A stretch of 64,000 nucleotides of DNA from contig CALYQQ010000004.1 of NCBI GenBank assembly GCA_945288535.1, positions 62,001 through 126,000 of the forward strand, given 5' to 3'. Below, in pieces: positions 1 through 11,658 of the stretch. The notes below the pieces were generated by a model. The model did not search any database, was not told the DNA's origin, and saw only the letters and a program-made list of their open reading frames with translations. Position 1 is the stretch's first letter. The number at the start of each line of letters is the position of its first letter. The stretch comes from an uncultured Enterobacterales bacterium. GTDB taxonomy: Bacteria; Pseudomonadota; Gammaproteobacteria; Enterobacterales; CALYQQ01. Position numbers and translations under genes: made by a program.

Positions 1-198
1 TCCTGCAGGAATATCTAATCGATAACCTAAGGCTTGTTGTCGGTTAAAATAAAGTGCATTGTTGGTTTCATAAAAATGGTAGTGGGAACCAACCTGAATA
101 GGCCTATCACCTCGATTGATTACAGTCATTTTTGTCGTAGCTCGCCCATAATTTAATTCAATTTCACCATTAGCTACTTTAATTTCTCCAGGGATCAT
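1..198 (-). CDS. ureB: Urease beta subunit, 5' part only
   Basis: This is the first 66 residues of the urease beta subunit, cut by the window edge. Urease hydrolyses urea to ammonia and carbamate, and the beta chain is part of the structural core with alpha (UreC) and gamma (UreA). The sequence begins MIPGEI and contains the family block [11 protein letters not shown] near residues 37-47, followed by the [15 protein letters not shown] stretch. The ATG lies 9 bases after the ureA stop, so the two genes are co-transcribed. UreC and the nickel-loading proteins UreE, UreF and UreG should follow outside the window. The identification is secure. Confidence 0.93.
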   Translation of the reverse strand, partial: MIPGEIKVANGEIELNYGRATTKMTVINRGDRPIQVGSHYHFYETNNALYFNRQQALGYRLDIPAG

Positions 199-207
199 AT
201 TTTGCTC

Positions 208-510
208 CTAAATAATAGGATGATGGATCGTGACTAATTTAGTCCCGTCCGGAAACGTAGCTTCAACTTGAATATCTGTGATCATTTCCGCTATACCTGG
301 CATTACGTCTTGTCTTGTGAGTATTTTTCTTCCAAAATTCATAAGGTCACTAACAGTTCGACCTTCTCTCGCACCTTCAAGAATAGCAGCACTGATTAAT
401 GCTATCGATTCTGGATAATTCAATTTCATACCTTTTGCTAAACGACGTTCAGCTAATAATGCTGCTATAAAAATAAGAAGTTTATCTTTCTCTCGCGGCG
501 TTAATTCCAT
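208..510 (-). CDS. ureA: Urease gamma subunit
   Basis: This is the complete 100-residue urease gamma subunit. It starts [11 protein letters not shown], has the family block [19 protein letters not shown] near residues 24-42, and ends LVTIHHPI plus one residue. An upstream in-frame ATG at 516 would add two residues. The ATG at 510 is preferred because AGGTGG lies 6 bases upstream of it and because it gives the usual family length. The gene sits between ureD (13 bases away) and ureB (9 bases away) in one minus-strand operon. No residue looks out of place. Confidence 0.95.
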   Translation of the reverse strand: MELTPREKDKLLIFIAALLAERRLAKGMKLNYPESIALISAAILEGAREGRTVSDLMNFGRKILTRQDVMPGIAEMITDIQVEATFPDGTKLVTIHHPII

Positions 511-523
511 AACCATCCACCTT

Positions 524-1372
524 TTAAGTTTGCCAAATTCTGGGCGGGCAAGGAGCTATACCTATCCATAGAGGTCGAAGAACTGACCAAATCAGATATA
601 ACATAGATTGAACTTGTTGATTATCAGAACTTAGCAAACGTATAACTAACATGCCATCTAATAACGTTGCACCACCCGGTGAAGGGAAATCAATCAGTAC
701 TTGTCGTACGACTATCAACATGTCAATTGTAGCAGGATAAGCAAAACACGTTGCACTAATAGTAAAATGGTTTAATAACGTTTGTTGACCACCTGATAAT
801 CTTAATCTTTCATACAATCCTTCATGCTGTGAAATCTGAATATTCAGTTGATTATCAAGCTCGCCTTGTATGAAAGGTGCGTTGGCTAGGTCGCGTCCTA
901 GTTGCAATGATTCCCAGCCAAATAATTTCGCGCGTTTAGCTAACCGATAATGACCACAAAGATAAGCTCTAGCGGCATTAAAAATAATATTATCCGGGGG
1001 TAACCATTCTAGTATAGTGTCTGAATCAAGCGTCAATTCATGGTGTAGTCTAGCCCAATCACCGGCAGTTTTATAAAACTTTGTGGCTCCCGGCATAGTA
1101 ACCAATACATGACTTTTTTTTGCTAAATTGAGTTTTATCTGAATATTATCTCCACCTACTATTCCCCCTGGTGGATGTAATAGATAAATATGACAACAAT
1201 CACCTTCTGGATAAAAAGGACGCTGGACCGTCAAGGGGCCATATTGATATCGATCTGTCAAAACTGTTTTATTATGACGCATCGCAAAGTGCAGAAATAA
1301 TTTCGCTTGCCAGCATGTATCATATGGTATCGATGTTAGAAGCGCTGTTTTTACTGAACTGGTTGTCATCAT
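524..1372 (-). CDS. ureD: Urease accessory protein UreD
   Basis: This 282-residue protein matches UreD, the chaperone that binds apo-urease and, with UreF and UreG, loads nickel into the active site. Family features are [14 protein letters not shown] near residues 65-78, PGATKFYKT near 94-102, and [14 protein letters not shown] near 123-136. It is the first gene of the urease operon in this window. Placing ureD before ureA is the arrangement of Proteus and Providencia. Two adjacent ATG codons at the start leave the first residue uncertain. No ureR activator gene lies next to it. Confidence 0.92.
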   Translation of the reverse strand: MMTTSSVKTALLTSIPYDTCWQAKLFLHFAMRHNKTVLTDRYQYGPLTVQRPFYPEGDCCHIYLLHPPGGIVGGDNIQIKLNLAKKSHVLVTMPGATKFYKTAGDWARLHHELTLDSDTILEWLPPDNIIFNAARAYLCGHYRLAKRAKLFGWESLQLGRDLANAPFIQGELDNQLNIQISQHEGLYERLRLSGGQQTLLNHFTISATCFAYPATIDMLIVVRQVLIDFPSPGGATLLDGMLVIRLLSSDNQQVQSMLYLIWSVLRPLWIGIAPCPPRIWQT

Positions 1373-1661
1373 TGCTATGACCCCATCCTAGATATTGTCT
1401 CAATTAGTATTGTTCTTAATAACTAGTTGAGATAAATAAAAATAATCTTGTTTCTGAACGCCAGTAATGAAATGAATATTATATGAACAATGATCTCTAT
1501 GCTATGCTTCCCACGAAATGAGGTCAACCTACAATAGAAAAAAAGCATTTAGATAAAATTTGTTTAATGAGATAAAAAAGTTATAACTAATTCATGTATA
1601 AAATACATAATTATATAGCTAACTTATTTAACTAATAAAATCAAAAAGATATACTAAAATA

Positions 1662-1682
1662 ACTCCGGCTGCCTGCCGGAGT
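1662..1682. terminator. GC-rich hairpin upstream of the urease operon
   Basis: A perfect 8-base stem, ACTCCGGC paired with GCCGGAGT around a five-base loop, stands out against the AT-rich background. On the minus strand it is followed by TATTTTAG, a weak T-run. It could end a lost minus-strand transcript. Being only a few bases before the remnant at 1688, it may instead belong to that decayed gene. Confidence 0.4.
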
Positions 1683-1687
1683 AAAGG

Positions 1688-1870
1688 GTAGAACAACTGG
1701 TAGATTATTTTTATTATGTCGTACAAACCTTGTATGACCGGCTGCATAACTACCTTTAACAACCATTTTCTTATGAAGATGTTGTAGTAGAAATTAAGCA
1801 TTATCATGATTTTCTTAATCACTACCCCGCTGTAGTAGATAAAAAATCTAATAGCGTAAAAACTGAATAA
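1688..1870 (+). pseudogene. Possible gene remnant, interrupted by one in-frame stop
   Basis: Reading the plus strand from 1688 gives 60 residues plus a terminal stop, with a single TAA at 1757-1759. The two halves read VEQLVDYFYYVVQTLYDRL and SYEDVVVEIKHYHDFLNHYP, a composition more like a folded helical protein than random AT-rich DNA. There is no good start codon or ribosome-binding site. I do not recognise the family. A short likeness of the first half to a helix of the Rsd/AlgQ family is too brief to assign. It may be a decayed gene or chance. Confidence 0.3.
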
Positions 1871-2349
1871 TTACGCTTTTTATTCTGCTTATTCTAACTA
1901 TAATGTAGTTTTCTCGATCGTTAACAATAAGTTGTAACGATATCTTTTGAATTATAGATATGTTGACACATTTAATGATGTTGATTAGAAGTAAATAAAA
2001 TGACAAGATCCACGTATGATATGCTACAACCTTTAAATGCAAGTTAAGTTTATTTTTTGAAAAATAAAGAACTAACGTATTATTTATACAAACAAGTAAC
2101 TTTTTTAGCTTTCTATTAGATTATGATGAGCAAAGAAATGTTTTACGCTAGTTTTAATCTTTATGTGTCTAAGTTGCCCTATGACAAGTAATGGGTCTAA
2201 TAATAGCAAATTAATTATTGATACATATCTAATACCTATTTAAATAATAGGTGCTAGTCAAGACAGTTTTGTTATTATTTAAATTAATCGCGTATTAGAA
2301 TCATTATTAAATTTTTTATTTTGCTTATTCTTCAATAGGATATTTCCAA

Positions 2350-3708
2350 ATGACTAGACATTATGATTATTTAGCTATTGGTGGTGGAAGCGGTGGTATT
2401 GCTTCAATAAATCGGGCAGCTAAATATGGTAAAAAATGCGCCATTATAGAAGCAAAACATTTAGGTGGAACCTGTGTAAATGTCGGCTGTGTACCCAAAA
2501 AAATCATGTGGTATGCATCACAGATAGCCGAAGCAATTCATCTATATAGTACTGACTATGGTTTCAATGTTACATTGAATAATTTTAATTGGCAGCAACT
2601 TATTGCAAGCCGAAATGCTTATATTGATCGTATCCATCAATCTTATCAACGTATTTTTAATAATAATAATGTTGAGCTTATTCATGGCTTTGCCAAATTT
2701 ATTGATACCAATACAGTAGATGTCAATGGCGAAAAGATCACCGCTGATCATATTTTAATTGCAACTGGTGGTCGTCCTATTCGTCCTAACATCCCAGGCG
2801 CAGAATATGGCATTAATTCTGACGATTTTTTTGCATTAAATACCTTACCTAAACGTATTGCTATTGTTGGTGCTGGTTATATTGCAGTTGAGTTAGCAGG
2901 CGTATTACGCGGATTAGGAAGCCAAGTTCATCTCTTTGTTCGACAACATGCACCATTACGCAATTTTGACCCAATACTTGTTGATACATTAGTTGAAACC
3001 ATGCACTCATCAGGCCTTGAGCTGCACACATATGCCATACCAAAAGCTGTCATTAAAAATGAAGATAGTAGCCTGACATTACATCTGGAAAATGGTAAAC
3101 AATATACTGTTGATACTCTTATTTGGGCAATAGGTCGTCAACCAGCAATAGATAATATCAATTTATCTGCTGCAGGTGTTAAGGTAAATGAACACGGTCG
3201 TATTATTGTTGATAAATTCCAAAATACTAATGTCGCGAATATTTATGCAGTAGGGGATATTATTACTGGTGCAATTGAACTTACTCCGGTTGCTGTCGCC
3301 GCTGGCCGTCGTTTATCTGAGCGCTTATTCAACAATAAGCCTAATGAGCATTTAGATTACAGCAATGTCCCCACTGTCGTATTTTCTCATCCACCAATAG
3401 GTACAATAGGCTTAACTGAACAACAGGCAAAAGAAAAGTATGGTGATGATAAAATCAAAATATATACCAGTACATTTACATCAATGTATACAGCAGTAAC
3501 ACACCATCGACAACCTTGTAAAATGAAATTAGTTTGTTATGGCGATAATGACCGTATTATTGGTTTACATGGTATCGGTTATGGTATGGACGAAATTCTA
3601 CAAGGTTTTGCTGTGGCAATAAAAATGGGGGCAACTAAAAAAGACTTTGACAATACGGTTGCAATACATCCAACGGCAGCTGAAGAATTTGTCACCATGA
3701 CGGGTTAA
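2350..3708 (+). CDS. gor: Glutathione reductase
   Basis: This 452-residue flavoprotein uses NADPH to reduce glutathione disulfide in the cytoplasm (E. coli Gor is 450 residues). The FAD-binding glycine motif GGGSGG is at residues 11-16. The redox-active disulfide is C42 and C47 in the [13 protein letters not shown] motif, and the NADPH-binding GAGYIAVEL stretch lies near residue 175. The C-terminal HPTAAEE contains the catalytic histidine that pairs with glutamate in the partner subunit. An AGGA lies 11 bases before the ATG. The gene stands alone and ends in a strong terminator at 3758. Confidence 0.96.
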   Translation: MTRHYDYLAIGGGSGGIASINRAAKYGKKCAIIEAKHLGGTCVNVGCVPKKIMWYASQIAEAIHLYSTDYGFNVTLNNFNWQQLIASRNAYIDRIHQSYQRIFNNNNVELIHGFAKFIDTNTVDVNGEKITADHILIATGGRPIRPNIPGAEYGINSDDFFALNTLPKRIAIVGAGYIAVELAGVLRGLGSQVHLFVRQHAPLRNFDPILVDTLVETMHSSGLELHTYAIPKAVIKNEDSSLTLHLENGKQYTVDTLIWAIGRQPAIDNINLSAAGVKVNEHGRIIVDKFQNTNVANIYAVGDIITGAIELTPVAVAAGRRLSERLFNNKPNEHLDYSNVPTVVFSHPPIGTIGLTEQQAKEKYGDDKIKIYTSTFTSMYTAVTHHRQPCKMKLVCYGDNDRIIGLHGIGYGMDEILQGFAVAIKMGATKKDFDNTVAIHPTAAEEFVTMTG

Positions 3709-3757
3709 AAAAAACTATACTGCCGTATGCAGCATTTATTTGTTATTACAGAAACAG

Positions 3758-3783
3758 AGGTCAGATTAGATCTGGCCTTTTTT
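3758..3783 (+). terminator. Rho-independent terminator of gor
   Basis: A 9-base stem with one G-U pair (AGGTCAGAT against ATCTGGCCT, three-base loop) is followed by a run of T, 50 bases after the gor stop codon. Confidence 0.85.
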
Positions 3784-3850
3784 AAAAATAAAATGAAATA
3801 ATTAAGAATTAACCAATAAAAATCATGTTATAACATGTTTATTACGCTTC

Positions 3851-4405
3851 TTATCGAGGATGGCATACATAAACCTGTGCTGGGGGAACATTCCTGATCA
3901 CAAACTTCTTTTTCCAAAAAAAATAACGAGATAATAGTTTTTCAGATAGGCTTGTATACTGAAATAGAACGAGTATACCATTACGTTCTTTAAGTTTCTT
4001 TTGCGCTTGTTGTAATATTCTTATACTGATGCGTCTTGGCATTGATAATAAAGGTAAACAACAAAATATTATGTCATAGTCATGATCAAGTAATTCAGCC
4101 GAACAATGTCTTACATGTAATCGCGCATCCTTGATCATATTTAGCTGATGAACGAACCTAGATTCTATCTCATAAACTTGCAATTGTGCTTCCGGTTGCA
4201 TATGCTTCAAAATACGTTTTGTAAGAACGCCTTCAGCGGCACCTAACTCTGCCAAATAATAAGCGTTATTCCACTCCACTTGTTTTAACATAGTGTTACA
4301 TAACCAAGGAGAAGACGGCATTATTGATCCTACTGTTCGTGGAGATGCAATAAATTGTTGAATATAGGACAATTTATTTTTCAGACTTGGTAATATTGTG
4401 TTCAA
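3851..4405 (-). CDS. Small SAM-dependent methyltransferase, phospholipid N-methyltransferase-like
   Basis: The 184-residue protein resembles the PmtA-like class I SAM-dependent methyltransferases. Near residues 18-35 it has FIASPRTVGSIMPSSPWL, typical of that family. A SAM-binding stretch LAELGAAEGVLTKRIL lies near residues 52-67 and VYEIESRFV near 77-85 is the next strand with its acidic residue. A possible substrate is phosphatidylethanolamine, but many proteins of this family have no proven substrate. The start is a TTG with AGGGG 6 bases upstream. It is a single-gene unit flanked by long AT-rich DNA on its upstream side. The family is fairly sure, the function is not. Confidence 0.65.
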   Translation of the reverse strand: MNTILPSLKNKLSYIQQFIASPRTVGSIMPSSPWLCNTMLKQVEWNNAYYLAELGAAEGVLTKRILKHMQPEAQLQVYEIESRFVHQLNMIKDARLHVRHCSAELLDHDYDIIFCCLPLLSMPRRISIRILQQAQKKLKERNGILVLFQYTSLSEKLLSRYFFWKKKFVIRNVPPAQVYVCHPR

Positions 4406-6110
<1,705 letters not shown>

Positions 6111-6161
6111 CAAATTCAGTATGATATTTGGCTAACATTCTATTTTGGAGTTACTTTATAT

Positions 6162-6437
6162 ATGGCACGTGTAACCGTACAAGATGCAGTTGAAAAAATT
6201 GGTAATCGCTTTGATTTAGTTCTTATCGCCGCTCGCCGCGCTCGTCAGATTCAAACAGGTGGTAAAGATCCATTAGTTCCAACAGAAAATGACAAAGATA
6301 CTGTTATTGCTCTACGTGAAATAGAGGATGGACTTATTAATGCAGCAATTCTTGATTCTCATGATAGACAAGATCAAAAAGAACAAGAGGCTGCAGAAAT
6401 CCAAGCTGTTGCAGCAATTGTAGATGGACGATTTTAA
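6162..6437 (+). CDS. rpoZ: RNA polymerase omega subunit
   Basis: This 91-residue protein is exactly the E. coli length. It begins [20 protein letters not shown] and carries [16 protein letters not shown], the MAR motif region through which omega binds the beta-prime subunit and which helps form one ppGpp site. It assists assembly of RNA polymerase. It lies 51 bases after gmk and 65 bases before spoT, the ppGpp hydrolase/synthase gene, as in other Enterobacterales. Confidence 0.96.
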   Translation: MARVTVQDAVEKIGNRFDLVLIAARRARQIQTGGKDPLVPTENDKDTVIALREIEDGLINAAILDSHDRQDQKEQEAAEIQAVAAIVDGRF

Positions 6438-6502
6438 TCATTAGCTGTTGTGGCTATAAACAATAATCATTGTGTAATAACAATCTAGGTTAAGTAATTA
6501 TC

Positions 6503-8599
6503 TTGCACTTGTTCGAAAGTCTATATAAGCAAATACAATATTTACCTGAGGATAAAATTAATATCCTTAAGCAGGCTTATATTGTTGCTAATAAAGCACA
6601 TCAAGGGCAAAAACGCTCAAGTGGTGAACCTTATATAACACATCCAATTGCAGTTGCGTCTATTCTTGCTGATATGCATTTAGATCATGAAACTCTCGCT
6701 GCAGCGATTTTACATGATGTTATAGAGGATACGAACGTAACTTATCAAGATATTGCTAAACAATTTGGTGAAACGGTAGCTGGATTAGTCGAAGGGGTAT
6801 CAAAACTCGATAAAATTAAATTTCGTGATAAAAAGGAAGCTCAAGCTGAAAATTTTCGTAAAATGATTATGGCTATGGTTCAAGATATTCGAGTGATCTT
6901 AATCAAACTTGCTGATCGCACGCATAATATGCGAACACTAGGCGCATTACGACCAGAAAAACGACGTCGTATCGCCAAAGAAACGCTTGAAATATTCAGC
7001 CCTCTCGCATACCGCCTAGGCATTAATCACATAAAAACCGAACTGGAAAATCTTGGTTTTGAAGCACTTTACCCTAATCGTTATCAGGTATTAGGGAAAG
7101 TAGTGAAAGCTGCACGAGGTAATCGTAAAGAAATTATTCAACGTATTACTACTGAAATTGAAGGCCGCTTAAAAGAAGCCTCTATTTCTTGCCTAGTAAG
7201 CGGTAGAGAAAAACATCTTTATTCTATTTATCAAAAAATGAAGAATAAGGAACTACGTTTTCATTCTATCATGGATATTTATGCTTTTCGTGTTATTGTA
7301 AAGGATATTGATACCTGCTATCGCGTTCTTGGCTATATGCATGGCTTATATAAACCACGCCCAGGTCGAATGAAAGATTATATTGCCATCCCAAAAGCCA
7401 ACGGTTATCAATCTTTACATACTTCATTAATCGGCCCTCATGGTATTCCTGTTGAAATTCAAATTCGTACTGATGATATGGATCAAATGGCCGAAATGGG
7501 TGTTGTTGCTCACTGGGCTTATAAAGAACAAGGTGAAATAACGACAGCACAAGTCAGAGCGCAGCGATGGATGCAAAGCTTATTAGAATTACAACAAAGT
7601 GCTGGCAATTCTTTTGAATTCATTGAAAGTGTAAAAAGTGATCTTTTTCCAGACGAAATTTACGTATTTACACCCAAAGGCCGTATCGTAGAATTGCCTG
7701 CTGGTGCTACCTCCGTTGATTTTGCTTATGCCGTTCATACGGACATCGGCAATGCTTGTGTCGGTGCTAGGGTCGATCATCAACCTTTTCCCTTATCGCA
7801 AGCACTAAATAACGGACAAACAGTGGAAATTATTACTGCGCCAGGTGCCAGACCAAATGCTGCGTGGTTAAATTTTGTTGTTAGTTCAAAAGCAAGAGCA
7901 AAAATTCGACAAGTCTTGAAAAGTTTACGTCGAGATGATTCTATTAATTTGGGGCGTCGTTTACTTAATCATGCATTAGGTGCAGAATACTCAATTAATA
8001 ATATCCCATCTGAAAATCTACAGAGTTTACTTGAGCGCGCTAAGCTTAACAATCTTGACGACTTATTAGCTGAAATTGGATTAGGTAATGCCATGAGTAT
8101 TATGGTTGCAAAATATCTGATCGAAGGTATGGACAAAAATATGTTGGAAGGCAATAAAAAGCTAGCTATTCGTGGTACGGATGGTGTTATGCTGACCTTA
8201 GCAAAATGTTGTCATCCAATTCCAGATGATCCTATTATTGCACATCATAGCCCTGGCAAAGGACTCGTAATTCATCATGAATCATGTAGAAATATTACTA
8301 ATTCTCAAAAAGATAATGAGAGGTTTATCTCAGTTGAATGGGAAAAAAATATTGAACAAGATTTTGTTGCTGAAATAAAAGTTGAAATGCTTAATCATCA
8401 GGGAACGTTAGCTAACCTTACGGCTCAAATTAATCTTGCCCAAGCAAATATTCAGGGATTAAACACTGAAGAAAAAGATGGTACGTTATATAATGTAACC
8501 ATATTAGTTACCGTAAAAAATACCGAACATCTTGCTAGTGTTATGCACAAAATACGTATAATGCCAGATATAATCAATGTAACTCGTAATAAAAATTAA
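6503..8599 (+). CDS. spoT: Bifunctional (p)ppGpp synthase/hydrolase SpoT
   Basis: This 698-residue enzyme degrades and, weakly, makes the alarmone (p)ppGpp (E. coli SpoT is 702). In order it has an HD hydrolase domain with HDVIEDT near residues 69-75, the synthase domain with YQSLHTS near 304-310, a TGS domain starting near 386 with VFTPKGRIVELPAGATSVDFAYAVH, and a C-terminal ACT domain. The start is a TTG, chosen because the next residues HLFESL align with the E. coli N-terminus. It ends 5 bases before trmH. Both catalytic halves look intact. Confidence 0.96.
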   Translation: MHLFESLYKQIQYLPEDKINILKQAYIVANKAHQGQKRSSGEPYITHPIAVASILADMHLDHETLAAAILHDVIEDTNVTYQDIAKQFGETVAGLVEGVSKLDKIKFRDKKEAQAENFRKMIMAMVQDIRVILIKLADRTHNMRTLGALRPEKRRRIAKETLEIFSPLAYRLGINHIKTELENLGFEALYPNRYQVLGKVVKAARGNRKEIIQRITTEIEGRLKEASISCLVSGREKHLYSIYQKMKNKELRFHSIMDIYAFRVIVKDIDTCYRVLGYMHGLYKPRPGRMKDYIAIPKANGYQSLHTSLIGPHGIPVEIQIRTDDMDQMAEMGVVAHWAYKEQGEITTAQVRAQRWMQSLLELQQSAGNSFEFIESVKSDLFPDEIYVFTPKGRIVELPAGATSVDFAYAVHTDIGNACVGARVDHQPFPLSQALNNGQTVEIITAPGARPNAAWLNFVVSSKARAKIRQVLKSLRRDDSINLGRRLLNHALGAEYSINNIPSENLQSLLERAKLNNLDDLLAEIGLGNAMSIMVAKYLIEGMDKNMLEGNKKLAIRGTDGVMLTLAKCCHPIPDDPIIAHHSPGKGLVIHHESCRNITNSQKDNERFISVEWEKNIEQDFVAEIKVEMLNHQGTLANLTAQINLAQANIQGLNTEEKDGTLYNVTILVTVKNTEHLASVMHKIRIMPDIINVTRNKN

Positions 8600-8604
8600 C
8601 CTAT

Positions 8605-9318
8605 ATGACACCTGAACGTTACCAACGTATCTGCCAAATGTTAGCAATGCGCCAACCTGATCTTACGGTTTGCATGGAGCAAGTGAATAAATCTCATAAT
8701 ATATCTGCGATCATCCGTACGGCCGATGCAGTTGGAATACATCAAGTTCATACAGTTTGGCCAGGAGAAAAAATCCACGTAAAAGCAGCAGCAGCGGCAG
8801 GAAGTAACAGCTGGGTTAATGTAAAATCGCATAACACGATTACAGAAGCTATCCAACATGTTAAACAACAAAAGATGCAAGTGTTAGCAACTCACCTCTC
8901 ACCAAGTGCAATAGATTTTAGAGAAATAGATTATACGAAACCAACATGCATATTACTTGGCCAAGAAAAATACGGCATCACAAAGGATGCTTTAGCATTA
9001 GCTGATCAAGAAATTGTCATTCCAATGCTTGGTATGGTGCAATCGCTCAATGTCTCCGTAGCATCCGCGCTTATTTTATATGAAGCCCAACGGCAACGCC
9101 AATTAGCAGGCCAATATACTATCCAACAAAGTCGGTTAGATGAAGCTGAACAGCAACGTTTATTATTTGAAGGTGGCTATCCTGTCTTAGCCCGTGTTGC
9201 TCGTCAAAAACGTTTACCGCGCCCCTATATCGATCAACAAGGGCAAATTATTGCTGATCAGCAATGGTGGTCAGCTATGCAAGCCGGTAAGTGTTCCTCT
9301 AAGTCACATTTGGAGTAA
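8605..9318 (+). CDS. trmH: tRNA (guanosine-18-2'-O)-methyltransferase
   Basis: This 237-residue SPOUT-class enzyme methylates the ribose of G18 in tRNA. It starts MTPERYQRICQML. The three SPOUT motifs are visible: NKSHNISAIIRTADAVG near residues 28-44, ILLGQEKYGI near 117-126, and IPMLGMVQSLNVSVASALILYE near 138-159, which form the trefoil knot and SAM pocket. E. coli TrmH is 229 residues, so this C-terminus is slightly longer. It lies between spoT and recG with 5-base gaps on both sides, implying translational coupling. Confidence 0.94.
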   Translation: MTPERYQRICQMLAMRQPDLTVCMEQVNKSHNISAIIRTADAVGIHQVHTVWPGEKIHVKAAAAAGSNSWVNVKSHNTITEAIQHVKQQKMQVLATHLSPSAIDFREIDYTKPTCILLGQEKYGITKDALALADQEIVIPMLGMVQSLNVSVASALILYEAQRQRQLAGQYTIQQSRLDEAEQQRLLFEGGYPVLARVARQKRLPRPYIDQQGQIIADQQWWSAMQAGKCSSKSHLE

Positions 9319-9323
9319 ATTCA

Positions 9324-11405
9324 GTGAAAGGGCTAGTATTGGATAAGATACCACTTAATGCATTATCAGGTATTGGTAGCAGCCTAACTGAAAAACTAAA
9401 GCGTATTGGATTAATAACTGTTCAGGATTTACTCTTTCATCTTCCACTACGTTACGAGGATAGAACACATATTTATTCCATTGCAGAACTTAGTCCTACA
9501 ATGCATGCAACAATAAAAGGTAAAATTTTACGCTGTGATATTGTTTTTGGCCGCCGTAAGATGATGGTTTGCCAGATAAGCGATGGTACCGGTACATTGA
9601 ATTTACGCTTTTTTAACTTTACAAAAGCAATGAACAACAACCTATTACCGGGAAAATGGCTAAAAGCTTATGGCGAAGTAAAACGTGGTAAACAAAGTGT
9701 TGAAATTATGCACCCAGAATACCGTATTCTATCCAATGAAACAGCGATAACATTTGATCATGCTTTGACACCTATATATCCAACGACAGAAGGTTTAAGC
9801 CAAACATTATTGAGAAAGATAACTGAACAAGCATTAGATTTATTGGACCGCTGTGTTATTCCTGAATTATTACCGTTTGAAATAAGCCAGGAATACTTAA
9901 GCTTGCCAGAGGCATTGCATATCTTACACCGACCTCCTACGGATACTCGATTAACTGAATTAATACAAGGTAAACACCCAGCACAACGTAGATTGATTAT
10001 GGAAGAATTGTTAGCTCATAATCTTAGTTTATTGGCTGTCCGTACTTTGGCACGGACCCATCGTGCAGTAGCATTAGCAACGAATCAACAATTAAGACAA
10101 ACCCTGCTAAATAATTTACCTTTTACGCCTACTCAGGCACAAATACGAGTAGTTAATGAAATTGAAAAGGATATGAATCAATCAATTCCCATGATGCGCC
10201 TTGTTCAAGGTGACGTAGGTTCTGGGAAGACTTTAGTTGCCGTGTTGACAGCATTAATCGCAATTGGTAATGGCAAACAAGTTGCGTTAATGGCACCAAC
10301 AGAATTATTAGCAGAACAACATGCAAATAATTTTAAACAATGGTTAGTACCATTAGGTATCCAAGTTGGCTGGTTAGTTGGTAAACAAAAAGGAAAAATA
10401 AGACAAATGCAAATGGATGCTATTGCCAATGGCAAAATAGCTATGATCATTGGTACACATGCTATATTTCAAGAAAAAGTTCTATTTCATGATTTAGCAC
10501 TTATCATCATTGATGAACAACATCGATTTGGCGTTCATCAACGTTTAGCATTATGGGAAAAAGGACAAAAACACGATAATTATCCCCATCAGTTAATTAT
10601 GACTGCGACACCAATACCTCGAACCTTAGCAATGACGGCTTATGCTGATTTGGATACATCGATCATTGATGAATTACCGCCTGGCAGAACAGCCGTGACA
10701 ACAGTTGCGATTGCAGACTCGCGCCGTGATGAAATCGTTCGTCGAGTACAATATGCATGTTTATATGAAAATCGTCAGGCTTATTGGGTTTGTACATTGA
10801 TAGAAGAATCAGAAATATTTGAAGCTCAAGCAGCAGAAGCTACTTGCCAAGATTTAAAAGCTGCTTTACCACAATTGCGTATTGGTCTGGTACATGGAAA
10901 AATGAAACCTTCAGAAAAACAAGCGGTGATGCAAGCTTTTAAACAAGGTGAATTACAGTTATTAGTAGCAACGACGGTTATTGAAGTCGGGGTGGATGTT
11001 CCTAATGCTAGCTTAATGATTATTGAAAACCCTGAACGATTGGGTTTGGCTCAATTGCATCAGCTACGGGGACGAGTTGGTCGTGGTACCATTGCATCGC
11101 ATTGTGTTTTACTTTATAAAACACCTTTAAGTAAAACTGCTCAATTAAGGCTACAAGTTTTGCGTGATAATCATGATGGTTTTGTTATCGCTCAACGTGA
11201 TCTCGAGATCCGCGGTCCAGGTGAAGTATTAGGTACTCGCCAAACAGGAATCACTGAATTTAAAGTAGCAGATCTCATACGTGATCAATACCTAATTCCA
11301 ACAGTACAACATAACGCTCGTTATATACAAAAAAATTATCCAGATCTAGCTCAGGCACTAATCAATCGCTGGTTACCTGCCAAAGTGCGTTATATTAATG
11401 CCTAG
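9324..11405 (+). CDS. recG: ATP-dependent DNA helicase RecG
   Basis: This 693-residue helicase (E. coli RecG is also 693) reverses stalled replication forks and moves branched DNA. The N-terminal wedge domain that grips the fork occupies roughly residues 1-160. The helicase core has Walker A GDVGSGKT near 295-302, the DEQH box in IIIDEQHRFG, the TATPIPRT motif and the QLRGRVGRG motif VI near 580. The start is GTG, preceded by GGAG. It closes the gmk operon; no gltS or xanP follows, unlike in E. coli. Confidence 0.96.
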   Translation: MKGLVLDKIPLNALSGIGSSLTEKLKRIGLITVQDLLFHLPLRYEDRTHIYSIAELSPTMHATIKGKILRCDIVFGRRKMMVCQISDGTGTLNLRFFNFTKAMNNNLLPGKWLKAYGEVKRGKQSVEIMHPEYRILSNETAITFDHALTPIYPTTEGLSQTLLRKITEQALDLLDRCVIPELLPFEISQEYLSLPEALHILHRPPTDTRLTELIQGKHPAQRRLIMEELLAHNLSLLAVRTLARTHRAVALATNQQLRQTLLNNLPFTPTQAQIRVVNEIEKDMNQSIPMMRLVQGDVGSGKTLVAVLTALIAIGNGKQVALMAPTELLAEQHANNFKQWLVPLGIQVGWLVGKQKGKIRQMQMDAIANGKIAMIIGTHAIFQEKVLFHDLALIIIDEQHRFGVHQRLALWEKGQKHDNYPHQLIMTATPIPRTLAMTAYADLDTSIIDELPPGRTAVTTVAIADSRRDEIVRRVQYACLYENRQAYWVCTLIEESEIFEAQAAEATCQDLKAALPQLRIGLVHGKMKPSEKQAVMQAFKQGELQLLVATTVIEVGVDVPNASLMIIENPERLGLAQLHQLRGRVGRGTIASHCVLLYKTPLSKTAQLRLQVLRDNHDGFVIAQRDLEIRGPGEVLGTRQTGITEFKVADLIRDQYLIPTVQHNARYIQKNYPDLAQALINRWLPAKVRYINA

Positions 11406-11658
11406 CTATATTTTCTTTATCCTTCTTTCAATTTTTGTTATTTTTGTTAATAATGCTATTCGAACAAATACAGTACAACATCTAAAAACGATAAAAGAAA
11501 ATAAGAGAAAGAGAAGATAACTCATTAAAAAATACATAAAAATATACTGATTGTTTGGATAAAATTTTGTTTATATGAAATATTATCTTAAACAAGTAAT
11601 GTATCCCTATTACAGTATACGTCTGATATTTCCGTAATATAAATAATGGATCTGGTAA

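Larger units (their letters stand above)
1373..2349. other. Gene-poor region between ureD and gor
   Basis: These 977 bases separate the divergent ureD and gor genes and should hold both promoters. They contain no intact gene that I can recognise. A hairpin at 1662-1682 and a short interrupted plus-strand reading frame at 1688-1870 are listed separately. The rest is AT-rich. In Proteus the urease activator ureR lies upstream of ureD; no trace of an AraC-type protein is visible here. Confidence 0.6.

Noticed and set aside
1628-2042. Two minus-strand frames of 64 residues in the ureD-gor gap
   Set aside because: They consist mostly of Ile, Leu, Tyr and Lys, have no ribosome-binding site, and one overlaps the plus-strand remnant. 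They look like products of AT-rich DNA.
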